This document shows, piece after piece, positions 26,944 to 36,040 of a DNA stretch of 64,000 bases. The stretch covers positions 492,469-556,468 of the forward strand of contig NZ_LNUP01000011.1 in the NCBI RefSeq assembly GCF_001512295.1. Reading direction: 5' to 3'. A program made the position numbers and the translations under genes. The first letter of the stretch is position 1; every line of letters begins with the position of its first letter. Source of the DNA: Pseudomonas sp. EpS/L25 (GTDB lineage: Bacteria; Pseudomonadota; Gammaproteobacteria; Pseudomonadales; Pseudomonadaceae). The notes under the pieces are model-generated. The model worked only from the letters and a program-made list of their open reading frames with translations. It had not been told where the DNA came from and made no database searches.

Positions 26944-27117
26944 AGAACCTGTTCACGATCTGCTGCGCGTCGGCCAAACGGCGTTAAAAATGGCCTGGGT
27001 CGCCAGCCCGGTCGGAATGCTCATTTACCACTCGTAAACCCGAGCGCGGGTCCGATCCGCTTCCTCAGCCATTTTTGCCTTGTTTGGCTCTAGCTCGCGA
27101 GATCGTGAACAGGTTCT
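26944..27117. repeat. Family B palindromic element, copy B4 (long form)
   Basis: 174 bp. Outer arms AGAACCTGTTCACGATCT/AGATCGTGAACAGGTTCT pair perfectly but differ from B1 at several positions on both arms. The inner stem AAAAATGGC/GCCATTTTT is perfect. An extra stem segment (CCCGGTCGGA.../...TCCGATCC) makes it longer than B1 and B3. It separates the reductase from the small-protein gene. Confidence 0.85.
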
Positions 27118-27146
27118 AAAGAACTCAGCCACAAGAGGTGAGGATC

Positions 27147-27299
27147 ATGGCCAAGCGCGACGATCTCGACCACAAGCCGGAGAATGCCGGCAAGGTCGGT
27201 GAGACCCACAAGGAACTCAACCAGGGCGGCGAAGAACAACGCCCGGACAATCCAAAGCGCCCCGAGCAACCCAAGGACAGTCCTGATCCGGGTTACTGA
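27147..27299 (+). CDS. Small hydrophilic protein (50 residues)
   Basis: A short gene of 50 codons with GAGGTGAGG 4-12 nt before its ATG and an intrinsic terminator 18 bp after its stop, so it looks like a self-contained unit. The product is very polar and probably disordered, rich in Lys, Asp, Glu, Gln and Pro ('MAKRDDLDHKPENAGK...KDSPDPGY'). I recognise no family. It neighbours a membrane/stress operon and dps, hinting at a stress role. Confidence 0.65.
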   Translation: MAKRDDLDHKPENAGKVGETHKELNQGGEEQRPDNPKRPEQPKDSPDPGY

Positions 27300-27317
27300 G
27301 GCAACGGCAGAAACGAC

Positions 27318-27349
27318 AAAGGCGCAGCGGTCTGGACCGCTGCGCCTTT
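27318..27349 (+). terminator. Intrinsic terminator after the 50-residue gene
   Basis: A perfect 15-bp stem (AAAGGCGCAGCGGTC / GACCGCTGCGCCTTT) closes a TG loop, followed by GCTTTTGC. The GC-rich stem and T-rich tail make it a good Rho-independent terminator. Confidence 0.85.
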
Positions 27350-27398
27350 GCTTTTGCTGCCGGGGTCAGGTGCCGACCCCGGCAGCCTTGCCCTGCTA

Positions 27399-27590
27399 GC
27401 GTGGTGTTTCAGAACTTATCTAGACAATTTTAGCGGCGCTTTTTCGGCCGCAGCGGCGGACCGTCCTGGCGGCGTTGCCACTCCTCGGCATAGCCCTGCC
27501 ATAACTCGTCGCGGCGCCTGGCCCAGTCGGACCACCGAACCGCCCCAAAATCACTCGCCAATTCTTGCGCGAACTGCTGAAACACCACAC
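27399..27590 (+). mobile_element. Family A MITE-like element, copy A3 (longest)
   Basis: 192 bp, the longest copy. Both ends are intact: CTA|GCGTGGTGTTTC ... GAAACACCACAC|TAG, with TA on both sides in a CTAG context as left by IS630/Tc1-type transposition. The last base and the following TA form, on the minus strand, the TAG stop of the DUF3618 gene. The antisense frame shared with A2 is open. Confidence 0.88.
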
Positions 27591-28555
27591 TAGAAGCTGC
27601 GCGGGGCCGCCACGCCACTCTCGTCGCCCACTGCGCCAGGGGTATTGCCATTGGCCGCGGTGCGTCCGACATTCCTGCCGGTCGTGGCTTGGGTTGCCGA
27701 CGGAGTTTCGCCGGTACTCGTGGCCGGAGAACCGGCCATGGACTCGACCCCGGCATCGGGATCATTGCCAAGGTTCCTGGACGCGGTGCCGGCCTCGGCC
27801 TGATCACCATGACTGGCCTGGCGGGTGCCATTCGCGACGTCGCGCCCGGCCGCCTTGACCTGCTCGTAGCCACTGTTGGCTAGCTCTTTCGCCTTGGTGG
27901 TTAGCGTGTCGCTGTGTTTGCCCAGGGTACGGTCCTCGGTCTTGGTCCGCGGCAGCGACGCCCCGAGCAGGGCGCCGAGGGCGATACCCAGCACACCCAC
28001 CACCAGCGGCTGTTCGCGTAGCAGGGTCTCGAAGGTGCCTTTGAGCTGTTGCGCCTGGTCGGCCAGGGTGTCCTTGGCGTGCGCAGCGGTATCGCTCAGC
28101 CGCTCCCCGGTCTCGGCGGCCTTGGCCGATACGCTCTCGCCTAGGCCGGTCACCTTGTCGCGCGCGTCGTGACTGCCACGGCTCAGGGAATCGCGGGTAT
28201 GGCCTGCGCTGTTGGCGACCGCGTCCAGCGCACCAGACAGCTTGTCCTTGAGCGGACTGCCAGCGGTGGCCGGTACCGGCGCTCGGTCCTGCCCCAACGC
28301 CAGCCAGAGCAGGCCGACCGAGGTCAGCACCGCCGGGACCGGATTGGCCTTCAGGGTATTGCCCAGATTCTGGGCGAATTCCCCACCATGACCCTTGGTG
28401 TAGGCCAACGCCTGGTCGAACAGCTGACCGGGCGATAGCCGGTTCTCCAGCGCCCCTACCAGGTCTTCGATGTGTTCGCGCTTCTGGTCGATCTCCCGCT
28501 CGAGTTCATCGGGGTTCTTTCTGGATTCCTGGTCGATCTGGGTGGCGAGGCTCAT
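27590..28555 (-). CDS. DUF3618 membrane-associated protein
   Basis: The 321-residue product has the DUF3618 signature near its N terminus ('ELEREIDQKREHIEDLVGALENRLSPGQLFD'), a hydrophobic stretch ('AVLTSVGLLWLAL'), long amphipathic helices, a second one ('LVVGVLGIALGALLGASLP') and a disordered tail. It is the last of three genes joined by 4-bp ATGA overlaps. The function is unknown; such operons are linked to envelope or osmotic stress in related bacteria. The TAG stop lies at the A3 junction. Confidence 0.8.
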   Translation of the reverse strand: MSLATQIDQESRKNPDELEREIDQKREHIEDLVGALENRLSPGQLFDQALAYTKGHGGEFAQNLGNTLKANPVPAVLTSVGLLWLALGQDRAPVPATAGSPLKDKLSGALDAVANSAGHTRDSLSRGSHDARDKVTGLGESVSAKAAETGERLSDTAAHAKDTLADQAQQLKGTFETLLREQPLVVGVLGIALGALLGASLPRTKTEDRTLGKHSDTLTTKAKELANSGYEQVKAAGRDVANGTRQASHGDQAEAGTASRNLGNDPDAGVESMAGSPATSTGETPSATQATTGRNVGRTAANGNTPGAVGDESGVAAPRSF

Positions 28556-28965
28556 TGTGCGGCCCTCCGTACGGCGTCCTTGTCCTTCTGCAGGCTATTG
28601 ACGGTGCGCTCAGGGGTGAAGTGGGCCGGTTCGAACTGCTTCTTGCCCGATTGCAACATGATGAAGCCGATCACCATGACCACGGCGCCCACCAGCAGGG
28701 CGGCGGCCCAGGGCGTCAGATACTGGGAGAGGAAATAGACGACGCCCATGAGCAGCACGATGAAGCCGGCCAGCAGCACGATGGCACCGGCCGCGACCCC
28801 GGCCACGCCGGCCTTGGTGGTGCGCAGGGACTCGCCCAGTTCCGCCTTGGCCAGCGCAAGCTCCTTGGTGAACAGCGCCGGCACCTCATGAATCAGCTGC
28901 TTGATCAGGCCGACGACCGAGGTGTCGCCTTCTGTGGAACGCGGGGTGGGATTCTCGTTGATCAT
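28552..28965 (-). CDS. Phage-holin-like (YqjE/DUF1469-type) membrane protein
   Basis: The 137-residue product has an amphipathic N-terminal region ('ELALAKAELGESLRT') and two strong membrane helices (about 55-80 and 85-108). This is the Phage_holin_3_6 family pattern, which in Proteobacteria is usually a chromosomal envelope-stress protein, not a phage lysis gene. It overlaps both neighbours by 4 bp, implying translational coupling. Confidence 0.82.
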   Translation of the reverse strand: MINENPTPRSTEGDTSVVGLIKQLIHEVPALFTKELALAKAELGESLRTTKAGVAGVAAGAIVLLAGFIVLLMGVVYFLSQYLTPWAAALLVGAVVMVIGFIMLQSGKKQFEPAHFTPERTVNSLQKDKDAVRRAAQ

Positions 28966-29675
28966 GGCTGCTTTCCTCCGCTCAGGGTCGGTCGGTCCAG
29001 GTGGCTGGCCGCGGCGCCGGTGGTCAAGGTGTCTTCGCTGCGGGCGGGATTGATCGCCGCGCCGCCGATGGGATCACCACTTCGGGTGGTGGTCGGCGTA
29101 TAGAGGTCGGGACCCTTGGGAATATTGTTGGTGTGGATGACGTCGGCACCGGCCGCCGGCTCCACCAGTTCGTTTTCCGCTGCGACCGAGGGGGTGGTCA
29201 GCGTGGGCATCTCGCCCGCACCGTGGCCACGGTCTGCGCTGCCGCTGCTCGACTGGCTGGAGGCCTTGAGCAAGCGCGACAGCCCGAAGCCGATGGCGAT
29301 GCTGCCGGTGAGGAACAGCGCGGGATTCTCCCGTGCCAGGGTGCCGGCCTGCTGCAGCAATTGCTCGGCGCTCTTGCCGCGCAGGTCCTCGGCCAGGCCG
29401 GTCAGGCTCTGTGCCATGTCGCTGACGTAGTGCGCCAGGCCCAGGGTGTCCTTCCCGTCGAGGTCTTCCGCCGCCGTCTGGGCGCTATGAGCAATGGCTT
29501 CGAGCTGATCGGCCGCGCTGTCGCGATAGTGGTCGTAGTGCGCGGCCCCCTGTTGCTTGGCGTCCTGCACCGCGTCCCGGGCGACGTCTTCGAGGTCGTG
29601 CAGATGGTCTTGGGCTGAAGCGCCTTCCGTGGCGTGCGGACGAGGTCCGTTGGAAGTGTCGGGAGGGGTCGTCAT
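28962..29675 (-). CDS. First gene of the stress-type membrane operon
   Basis: The 237-residue product has an acidic, helical N-terminal half ('DLEDVARDAVQDAKQQGAAHYDHYRDSAADQLEAIAHSAQTAAEDL'), one hydrophobic helix ('PALFLTGSIAIGFGLSRLL', about 128-146) and a disordered C terminus. Its layout resembles proteins called nutrient-deprivation-induced in other bacteria that precede holin-like and DUF3618 genes, but I infer this from gene order. AGGTA precedes the ATG at 29675. Confidence 0.65.
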   Translation of the reverse strand: MTTPPDTSNGPRPHATEGASAQDHLHDLEDVARDAVQDAKQQGAAHYDHYRDSAADQLEAIAHSAQTAAEDLDGKDTLGLAHYVSDMAQSLTGLAEDLRGKSAEQLLQQAGTLARENPALFLTGSIAIGFGLSRLLKASSQSSSGSADRGHGAGEMPTLTTPSVAAENELVEPAAGADVIHTNNIPKGPDLYTPTTTRSGDPIGGAAINPARSEDTLTTGAAASHLDRPTLSGGKQP

Positions 29676-30037
29676 GCTGGCGTACCTGTTGCAGAACCGG
29701 GGGATGGCCGTAGCGGTCGGCCGTTCACGTGCCTTGCCTTCAGGGGACCGGAGGAGCCGTGGCGCAGTTCGCAATGTCCTGTCCGAACGGCGGCTAGCAG
29801 ACAAACGGCCTTACCTGCAGTCGTGAATACAAGCGAGACGGCAGCGGCATGCAACGGCTCTAGGCCGGCAATGAAACGCAATCGCAACCTACGCAACCAT
29901 TCGTCTTGCCCATGATGGCAATGCAGAAATTCGATGAACGTTTTTTCACCGGGCGCGGTCGATTCAAGCAGACGTTGACGTTCGCCAGGCTGCGAACCTA
30001 CCTCTTCAACTCACGTCCGAATGACAGGAGATCTCTC
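29676..30037. other. Divergent intergenic region, stress operon / dps
   Basis: I see no gene in these 362 bp. They must carry the promoters of the minus-strand operon and of dps. The stretch before dps is more AT-rich (about 29865-29950), but I could not place -35/-10 boxes or an OxyR site with confidence. Confidence 0.4.
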
Positions 30038-30568
30038 ATGGCCGTTGCCAATGCCAAGCAAGAACTGAAGACCGTTTCCAGCGTCAAGCAGAAGGCCCAC
30101 CAGGGCGAGGACGCCACCCTGCAGAACCAGCAGGCTGTCGGCGAAGCCCTGGCCGTGTTGCTGTCCGATGTCTTCGCGCTGTACATCAAGACCAAGAACT
30201 ACCACTGGCACATGAAGGGCTCGCACTTCCGCGACTACCACCTGCTGCTGGACGAGCAAGCCACCCAGCTGTACGGCATCACCGACCTGATCGCCGAGCG
30301 CGCCCGCAAGATCGGCCAGCCCACCGTGCGCTCCCTGGAGCAGATGGTGCAGCTCAAGCGCCTGGCCAGCAGCGACGCCACCGACCTGTCGGCCGACCAG
30401 ATGCTCACCGAGCTGCACGACGACAACCAGTCGCTGGCCGCCTACATGCGCACCACCCATACCCTGACCGACGACGCCAACGACGTCTCCACCACCAGCC
30501 TGCTGGAAGAGTGGATCGACCAGGCCGAAGAGCGCGCCTGGTTCCTGGGTCAGACCGTCGGCAAGTAA
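30038..30568 (+). CDS. dps: Dps family ferritin-like DNA-protection protein
   Basis: The 176-residue product has the Dps ferroxidase signature 'YHWHMKGSHFRDYHLLLDEQ' and the four-helix bundle length. Dps dodecamers oxidise Fe(II) with peroxide and protect DNA in stationary phase. ACAGGAG precedes the ATG at 30038 by 7 nt. The long upstream frame is non-homologous. It ends in an intrinsic terminator shared with the convergent xylR. Gene symbol by family. Confidence 0.92.
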   Translation: MAVANAKQELKTVSSVKQKAHQGEDATLQNQQAVGEALAVLLSDVFALYIKTKNYHWHMKGSHFRDYHLLLDEQATQLYGITDLIAERARKIGQPTVRSLEQMVQLKRLASSDATDLSADQMLTELHDDNQSLAAYMRTTHTLTDDANDVSTTSLLEEWIDQAEERAWFLGQTVGK

Positions 30569-31803
30569 GTCGCAGGCTCTACCGAAAAGCCCGTCTCCGG
30601 ACGGGCTTTTTCATGGGCGCTCGCCAGGACGCGAGGTTGCTGCTGGTACTGGCGCGGGGTACAGCCGAATTCACGGCGGAACACCGCGTGCAGGTATTGC
30701 GCCGAGGTGAAGCCGCAACGCCGGGCGACCTCGGCCAGACTCGCGGCACCTTCCTGCAGGGCGACCGCCGCGGCGGCCAGCTTGAAGCCTAGGATCTCGT
30801 CGTGAACGCTGCGCCCCAGCTCACGGCGGAAGGAGGTTTCCAGCGCCGAGCGGGAGATACCGACGTAGCTGGCCACCTGGTCGGTCTTGATGCCCTGGCA
30901 GGCGTACTGGCGGATGAAGTGCAGGGCGCGCATCACCTGGGGATGGTGCACCGCCTGGTGGCGACTGGAGGCCTGGATATTGATCCCCTCCGGCGGGATC
31001 AGCACTCGCGGTGCGCCCAGGTCGACGCCGTGCAGCCGCTGGTGCAACAGGCGCGCGGCCTCGCGGCCGATGGCTTCGGTACCCTGGATGACCGAGGTCA
31101 GGGGCACGCGGGTCAGGGTGCGCGCCAGCGGATCGTTGTCGATGCCCACCAGCGCCACCTGCTCGGGCACCGGGATGCCGGCCGTGAAGCAAGCCTGGAG
31201 CAGTTGCCGCGCCCGGGCGTCGGTGACGGCGAGGATGCCCACCGGTTTGGGCAACGCCTCCAGCCAGGTGATCAGCTGCTCCACGGCGGTGTCCCACAGC
31301 GGCGCACTGGTCTCCAGGCCGCGATAGATCTCCACCGGCAGGCCGTCGCGGCGGAGCAGGGCGGCGAAGGCCGCCTCGCGCTCGCCGGCCCAGCGATTGG
31401 TGTCCGCGGCGGGCAGGCTGAAGCAGGCGAAGCGGGTCAGCCCGGACTCGATCAGGTGGTCGTAGGCCAGGCGCACCAGGGCGGCGTTATCGGTGGCGAC
31501 GTAGGGGATGCCGGGCGGATAGTCGCGCACCTCGGCATAGGAGCCGCCCACCGCCACCACCGGCAGCCTGCTGTCGGCCAGGGCGGCGCTCACGGCGGGG
31601 TCGTCGAAGTCGGCGATGATGCCGTCGCCCTGCCAACGCTCGATGCCCTTGAGCCGGCAGAGGAAGTCCTCTTCGAGGAACAGGTCCCAGCGCGCCCGGG
31701 TACCGCTCAGGTAGTTGCCGATGCCGGCGAGGATGCCGCGGTCGTAGATCTTGCTGCCGTTGAACAGCAGGGCGACGCGATGGACGGGCGGCTGGCTGGG
31801 CAT
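30550..31803 (-). CDS. xylR: Xylose operon activator XylR (LacI-like sensor plus AraC HTH)
   Basis: The 417-residue product joins a LacI-type periplasmic-binding-like sensor (about 8-285; '[23 protein letters not shown]', '[15 protein letters not shown]') to an AraC double helix-turn-helix (about 305-400; '[28 protein letters not shown]', '[24 protein letters not shown]'). This is the XylR architecture: D-xylose binding activates xylA and xylFGH. It is divergent from xylA. GGAAG precedes the ATG at 31803. The C-terminal tail is longer than in E. coli and reads through the dps terminator. Confidence 0.95.
   Translation of the reverse strand: MPSQPPVHRVALLFNGSKIYDRGILAGIGNYLSGTRARWDLFLEEDFLCRLKGIERWQGDGIIADFDDPAVSAALADSRLPVVAVGGSYAEVRDYPPGIPYVATDNAALVRLAYDHLIESGLTRFACFSLPAADTNRWAGEREAAFAALLRRDGLPVEIYRGLETSAPLWDTAVEQLITWLEALPKPVGILAVTDARARQLLQACFTAGIPVPEQVALVGIDNDPLARTLTRVPLTSVIQGTEAIGREAARLLHQRLHGVDLGAPRVLIPPEGINIQASSRHQAVHHPQVMRALHFIRQYACQGIKTDQVASYVGISRSALETSFRRELGRSVHDEILGFKLAAAAVALQEGAASLAEVARRCGFTSAQYLHAVFRREFGCTPRQYQQQPRVLASAHEKARPETGFSVEPATYLPTV
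30585..30610 (+). terminator. Intrinsic terminator of dps
   Basis: AAAAGCCCGTC-TCCG-GACGGGCTTTT followed by TCATGG gives an 11-bp stem with a UUCG-class loop and a T tail. It lies inside the 3' end of xylR, which overlaps dps by 19 bp, and is A/T-flanked on both sides, so it may stop transcripts from either direction. Confidence 0.88.
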
Positions 31804-31871
31804 GGCGGGCTTCCGGCGAGAGGCGCGGTGGGATACCAGACTACGACCGCACCGGGCGTCTCTCAAGCGGC

Positions 31872-31898
31872 AAAATCGCACTCAGCCCTGGTGATTTT
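31872..31898. promoter_or_regulatory. Candidate XylR operator between xylR and xylA
   Basis: AAAATC (31872-31877) and GATTTT (31893-31898) form an inverted repeat with a 15-bp spacer in the 183-bp divergent region. E. coli XylR sites also contain A-rich GAAA-type half-sites. The match is short, so this is a candidate only. Confidence 0.35.
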
Positions 31899-31968
31899 CA
31901 CAATAGGCAGCCCGGGTGGCAGCGCTACCATCGAGACAAGCCGGTACGCCGTGCCGGGTGCGACAGAT

Positions 31969-31976
31969 AAGAACAA
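31969..31976 (+). promoter_or_regulatory. Hfq/Crc CA motif before xylA
   Basis: AAGAACAA fits AAnAAnAA and overlaps the ribosome binding site AAGGAC of xylA. Catabolite repression of xylose use through Hfq/Crc is expected in Pseudomonas. Confidence 0.55.
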
Positions 31977-31986
31977 GGACAACGCC

Positions 31987-33303
31987 ATGGCTTATTTCCC
32001 CAATGTCGAGAAGGTCCGCTACGCCGGCCCCGACAGCTCTTCCCCGCTCGCCTTCCGCCACTACGAGGCCGACCGCCTGGTCATGGGCAAGCCCATGCGC
32101 GAGCACCTGCGCATGGCGGTCTGCTACTGGCACACCTTCGTCTGGCCGGGCAGCGATGTCTTCGGCCAAGGCACCTTCCAGCGCCCCTGGCACGCTACCG
32201 GCGCGCCGCTGGAGCAAGCCCGCGCCAAGGCCGCCGCCGCCTTCGAATTCTTCAGCAAGCTGGGCGTGGACTACTACTGCTTCCACGACACCGATGTGGC
32301 CCCCGAGGGCGCCAGCTTCACCGAGTACCGCGAGAACTTCGCCCGCCTGGTGGACGAGCTGGAGCGCCACCAGAGCGAGACCGGCCTCAGGCTGCTGTGG
32401 GGCACCGCCAACTGCTTCAGCCACCCACGCTACGCCGCGGGCGCCGCCACCAACCCCAATCCGGAGATCTTCGCCTGCGCCGCCACCCAGGTGTGCACGG
32501 CGATGAACGCCACCCACCGCCTGGGCGGCGAGAACTACGTGCTGTGGGGCGGTCGCGAAGGCTACGAGACCCTGCTCAACACCGACCTTAAGCGCGAGCG
32601 CGAGCAACTCGGCCGCTTCATGCAACTGGTGGTGGAACACAAGCACCGCCTCGGCTTCCAGGGCGACCTGCTGATCGAACCCAAGCCCCAGGAGCCCACC
32701 AAGCACCAGTACGACTATGACGTGGCCACCGTCTTCGGCTTCCTGCAGCAATTCGGGCTGGAAAAGGAGATCAAGGTCAACATCGAGGCCAACCACGCCA
32801 CCCTGGCCGGGCACAGCTTCCAGCACGAGATCGCCAGCGCCGTGGCCCTCGGCGTGTTCGGCAGCATCGACGCCAACCGTGGCGATCCGCAGAACGGCTG
32901 GGACACCGACCAATTCCCCAACAGCGTCGAGGAAATGACCCTGGCGATCTACGAGATCCTCAAGGGCGGCGGCTTCACCCGCGGCGGCTTCAACTTCGAC
33001 GCCAAGGTGCGGCGCCAGAGCCTGGACGACGTCGACCTGTTCCACGGCCACGTCGCAGCCATGGATACCTTGGCGCTGTCCCTGGAACGCGCCGCGGCGC
33101 TGCTGCAGGACGACCCCCTGGGCAAGTTCAAGGCCGAGCGCTATGCCGGCTGGGACCAGACCCTCGGCCAGCGCATCCTCGGCGGCGAGCTGGACCTTGC
33201 GCAACTCGCCGAACACACCTTCACTCAGGGTCTGGCACCCCAGCCGGTGAGCGGCCGTCAGGAGCTGCTCGAAGGCGTGGTCAACCGTTACCTGTATCGC
33301 TGA
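31987..33303 (+). CDS. xylA: Xylose isomerase
   Basis: The 438-residue product is a class II xylose isomerase with 'FCFHDTDV'-type active-site strand ('[13 protein letters not shown]'), '[15 protein letters not shown]', '[16 protein letters not shown]', '[14 protein letters not shown]' and '[13 protein letters not shown]'. It converts D-xylose to D-xylulose with divalent metals. It is the first gene of the xylA-xylFGH cluster. No xylulokinase gene (xylB) is in the window, so the next step is encoded elsewhere or supplied by another kinase. Confidence 0.97.
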   Translation: MAYFPNVEKVRYAGPDSSSPLAFRHYEADRLVMGKPMREHLRMAVCYWHTFVWPGSDVFGQGTFQRPWHATGAPLEQARAKAAAAFEFFSKLGVDYYCFHDTDVAPEGASFTEYRENFARLVDELERHQSETGLRLLWGTANCFSHPRYAAGAATNPNPEIFACAATQVCTAMNATHRLGGENYVLWGGREGYETLLNTDLKREREQLGRFMQLVVEHKHRLGFQGDLLIEPKPQEPTKHQYDYDVATVFGFLQQFGLEKEIKVNIEANHATLAGHSFQHEIASAVALGVFGSIDANRGDPQNGWDTDQFPNSVEEMTLAIYEILKGGGFTRGGFNFDAKVRRQSLDDVDLFHGHVAAMDTLALSLERAAALLQDDPLGKFKAERYAGWDQTLGQRILGGELDLAQLAEHTFTQGLAPQPVSGRQELLEGVVNRYLYR

Positions 33304-33311
33304 ACCGCGCG

Positions 33312-33344
33312 AGCGGGTCGGCAGAAAAGCCGTGCCGACCCGCT
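33312..33344 (+). terminator. Hairpin between xylA and xylF
   Basis: A perfect 12-bp stem (AGCGGGTCGGCA / TGCCGACCCGCT) with a 9-nt loop lies 8 bp after the xylA stop. No T-run follows, so it is more likely an mRNA-stability or attenuating element that lets xylA and xylFGH differ in level. Confidence 0.6.
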
Positions 33345-33393
33345 TGTACAAGCCCGCTGAATCGTTACACTCAAACCCGTTCGCTCGCTCCAC

Positions 33394-33404
33394 AACAACA
33401 ATAA
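33394..33404 (+). promoter_or_regulatory. Hfq/Crc CA motif before xylF
   Basis: AACAACAATAA contains AACAACAA (AAnAAnAA) a few bases before the AAGG ribosome binding site of xylF. It is the strongest of the three CA motifs I see in the window. Confidence 0.65.
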
Positions 33405-33418
33405 CCAAGGACGCCACC

Positions 33419-34420
33419 ATGAACTTCAAGACGACCCTGCTCGCCGGTCTGCTCGCCCTCTGCACCACCGGTTTCGCCCAGGCCGACGCCCAGCATCCCA
33501 AGATCGGTTTCTCCATCGACGACCTGCGCCTGGAACGCTGGGCCCGTGACCGCGACTACTTCGTCGCCGCCGCCGAGCAACTCGGCGCCAAGGTCTATGT
33601 GCAATCCGCCGACGCCAACGAGCAGCGCCAGCTGTCGCAGATCGAGAACCTGATCTCCCGCGGCGTGGATGCCATCGTCATCGTGCCCTTCAACGCCACG
33701 GTGCTGAACAACGTGGTGGCCGAGGCCAAGAAGGCCGGGGTCAAGGTGATCTCCTATGACCGCCTGATCCTCAACGCCGACATCGACGCCTACATCTCCT
33801 TCGATAACGAGAAGGTCGGCGAGATGCAGGCCGGTGGCGTGCTCAAGGCCCAGCCCAAGGGCAACTTCTTCCTGCTCGGCGGCGCGCCTACCGACAACAA
33901 CGCCAAGATCCTCCGCCAGGGCCAGATGAAGGTCCTGCAGCCGGCCATCGACAAGGGCGACGTCAAGATCGTCGGTCAGCAGTGGGTGAAGGAGTGGAAC
34001 CCGACCGAGGCCCTGGCCATCGTCGAGAACGCCCTGACCGCCAACGACAACAAGATCGATGGCATCGTCGCCTCCAACGACGCCACCGCCGGCGGCGCCA
34101 TCCAGGCCCTGGCCGCGCAGAAGCTGGCCGGCAAGGTCGCCGTGTCCGGCCAGGACGCCGATCTCGCCGCCATCAAGCGGGTGATCGCCGGGACCCAGAC
34201 CATGACCGTCTACAAGCCGCTCAAGCTGATCGCCTCCGAGGCGGCCAAGCTGTCGGTGCAACTGGTGCGCAACGAGAAGCCGGCCTTCAACTCCAGCTAC
34301 GACAACGGCACCAAGAAGGTCGACACCCTGCTGCTCACCCCCACCGAGCTGACCAAGGCCAACGTCGACCTGCTGGTCAAGGACGGCTTCTACACCCAGG
34401 CCCAGATCGACGGCAAATAA
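33419..34420 (+). CDS. xylF: D-xylose ABC transporter, periplasmic binding protein
   Basis: The 333-residue product has a signal peptide (about 1-22, 'CTTGFAQADA') and a type I periplasmic sugar-binding fold ('IGFSIDDLRLERWARDRDYF', 'ISRGVDAIVIVPFN', 'VSGQDADLAAIKRVIAGTQTMTVYKP'). These are characteristic of XylF. It delivers xylose to XylGH. It starts 115 bp after xylA and is followed by xylG after 63 bp. Confidence 0.96.
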   Translation: MNFKTTLLAGLLALCTTGFAQADAQHPKIGFSIDDLRLERWARDRDYFVAAAEQLGAKVYVQSADANEQRQLSQIENLISRGVDAIVIVPFNATVLNNVVAEAKKAGVKVISYDRLILNADIDAYISFDNEKVGEMQAGGVLKAQPKGNFFLLGGAPTDNNAKILRQGQMKVLQPAIDKGDVKIVGQQWVKEWNPTEALAIVENALTANDNKIDGIVASNDATAGGAIQALAAQKLAGKVAVSGQDADLAAIKRVIAGTQTMTVYKPLKLIASEAAKLSVQLVRNEKPAFNSSYDNGTKKVDTLLLTPTELTKANVDLLVKDGFYTQAQIDGK

Positions 34421-34483
34421 CCACTGGCCACCGGCTGGCCGTCTGACGCCTGGCGTCGGGCGGCCCCTGGGCAAGGAGCGGCC

Positions 34484-36040
34484 ATGGCCGACTATCTGCT
34501 GGAAATGCACGGCATCGCCAAGAGCTTTGGCGGGGTGCGGGCGCTGGACGGCATCGATCTCAAGGTGCGTCCGGGCGAATGCGTAGGGCTGTGCGGCGAG
34601 AACGGCGCCGGCAAGTCCACCCTGATGAAGGTCCTCTCGGCGGTCTATCCCCACGGCACCTGGGAAGGCGAGATCCGCTGGGACGGGCGTCCGCTGGAAG
34701 CCCAGTCCATCGCCGAATCCGAGGCGGCCGGCATCGTCATCATCCACCAGGAACTGACCCTGGTGCCCGATCTGTCCGTGGCCGAGAACATCTTCATGGG
34801 CCACGAACCGCGCCGCTTCGGCGGGCGGCTGGACTACCCGACCATGCTGCAGCGCTCGGCCGAGCTGATGCGCCGGCTCAAGGTGCCGGACATGAACGTG
34901 GCCCTGCCGGTGTCCCAGTACGGCGGCGGCCTGCAGCAACTGGTGGAGATCGCCAAGGCGCTGAACAAGAACGCCCGGCTCTTGATCCTCGACGAACCGA
35001 CTTCGGCGCTCACCACCTCCGAGATCGCCGTGCTGCTGGACATCATCCGCGACCTCAAGGCGCAGGGCGTCGCCTGCGTCTACATCTCGCACAAGCTCGA
35101 CGAGGTGGCGGCCATCTGCGACACCATCACGGTGATCCGCGACGGCAAGCACATCGCCACCACGCCCATGGCCGAGATGGACATCGACCGCATCATCACC
35201 CAGATGGTCGGCCGCGCCATGACCAATCTCTATCCGCAGATCCCCCACCAGATCGGCGAGGTGATCTTCGAGGCGCGCCACTTCACCTGCCTGGACGTCG
35301 ACAATCCCCAGCGCAAGCGCGTCGACGACGTCTCCTTCGCCGTGCGCGCCGGCGAGATCCTCGGCATCGCCGGGCTGGTGGGCGCCGGGCGCACCGAGCT
35401 GGTCTCGGCCATCTTCGGTGCCTACGACGGCCGCTACGAAGGCGAGGTCTGGCTCCATGGCCAGCGCATCGATACCCGCTCTCCGCTGAAATCCATTCGC
35501 GCCGGCCTCTGCCTGGTACCGGAGGATCGCAAGCGCCAGGGCATCATTCCCGACCTGGGCGTGGGTTCGAACATCACCCTCACGGTGCTGGATAGATTCG
35601 CCCACCTGAGTCGCATCGACAGCGAGGCGGAACTGTCCTGCATCGACACCGAGATCGCCCGGCTGCAACTCAAGACCAGCAGCCCCTTCCTGCCCATCAC
35701 CGGCCTCTCCGGCGGCAACCAGCAGAAGGCGGTACTCGCCAAGATGCTGCTGGCGCGGCCCAAGGTGCTGATCCTCGACGAGCCCACCCGTGGCGTCGAC
35801 GTCGGTGCCAAGTTCGAGATCTACCGGCTGATCGGCCTGCTCGCAGCGGAGGGCGTGGCCATCGTCATGGTCTCCTCGGAGCTGGCCGAGGTCCTCGGCG
35901 TCTCCGACCGGGTGCTGGTACTCGGCGAAGGCCGGCTGCGCGGCGATTTCCCCAACGAGAACCTGACCCAGGAGCGGGTACTGGCCGCCGCCCTGGGCAC
36001 CACCGAACGGGCGGTCGCCCAAGCCCGGGAGCACTTCTGA
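34484..36040 (+). CDS. xylG: D-xylose ABC transporter, ATPase with two cassettes
   Basis: The 518-residue product has two ABC cassettes in one chain, as sugar importers do. The first has Walker A 'GENGAGKST' (38-46) and Walker B '[11 protein letters not shown]'; the second has the degenerate Walker A '[10 protein letters not shown]' typical of the family, signature 'LSGGNQQK' and '[13 protein letters not shown]'. It powers xylose import. Its stop codon shares one base with the xylH start, so the two are translationally coupled. Confidence 0.96.
   Translation: MADYLLEMHGIAKSFGGVRALDGIDLKVRPGECVGLCGENGAGKSTLMKVLSAVYPHGTWEGEIRWDGRPLEAQSIAESEAAGIVIIHQELTLVPDLSVAENIFMGHEPRRFGGRLDYPTMLQRSAELMRRLKVPDMNVALPVSQYGGGLQQLVEIAKALNKNARLLILDEPTSALTTSEIAVLLDIIRDLKAQGVACVYISHKLDEVAAICDTITVIRDGKHIATTPMAEMDIDRIITQMVGRAMTNLYPQIPHQIGEVIFEARHFTCLDVDNPQRKRVDDVSFAVRAGEILGIAGLVGAGRTELVSAIFGAYDGRYEGEVWLHGQRIDTRSPLKSIRAGLCLVPEDRKRQGIIPDLGVGSNITLTVLDRFAHLSRIDSEAELSCIDTEIARLQLKTSSPFLPITGLSGGNQQKAVLAKMLLARPKVLILDEPTRGVDVGAKFEIYRLIGLLAAEGVAIVMVSSELAEVLGVSDRVLVLGEGRLRGDFPNENLTQERVLAAALGTTERAVAQAREHF

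Noticed and set aside
28552-28965. Holin as evidence of a prophage
   Set aside because: No other phage gene is nearby; the gene is coupled to DUF3618-type host genes, the usual chromosomal setting of this family.
33371-36034. An 887-codon antisense frame across xylF and xylG
   Set aside because: It crosses two well-defined genes and an intergenic gap and is low complexity; it is a shadow of codon bias.
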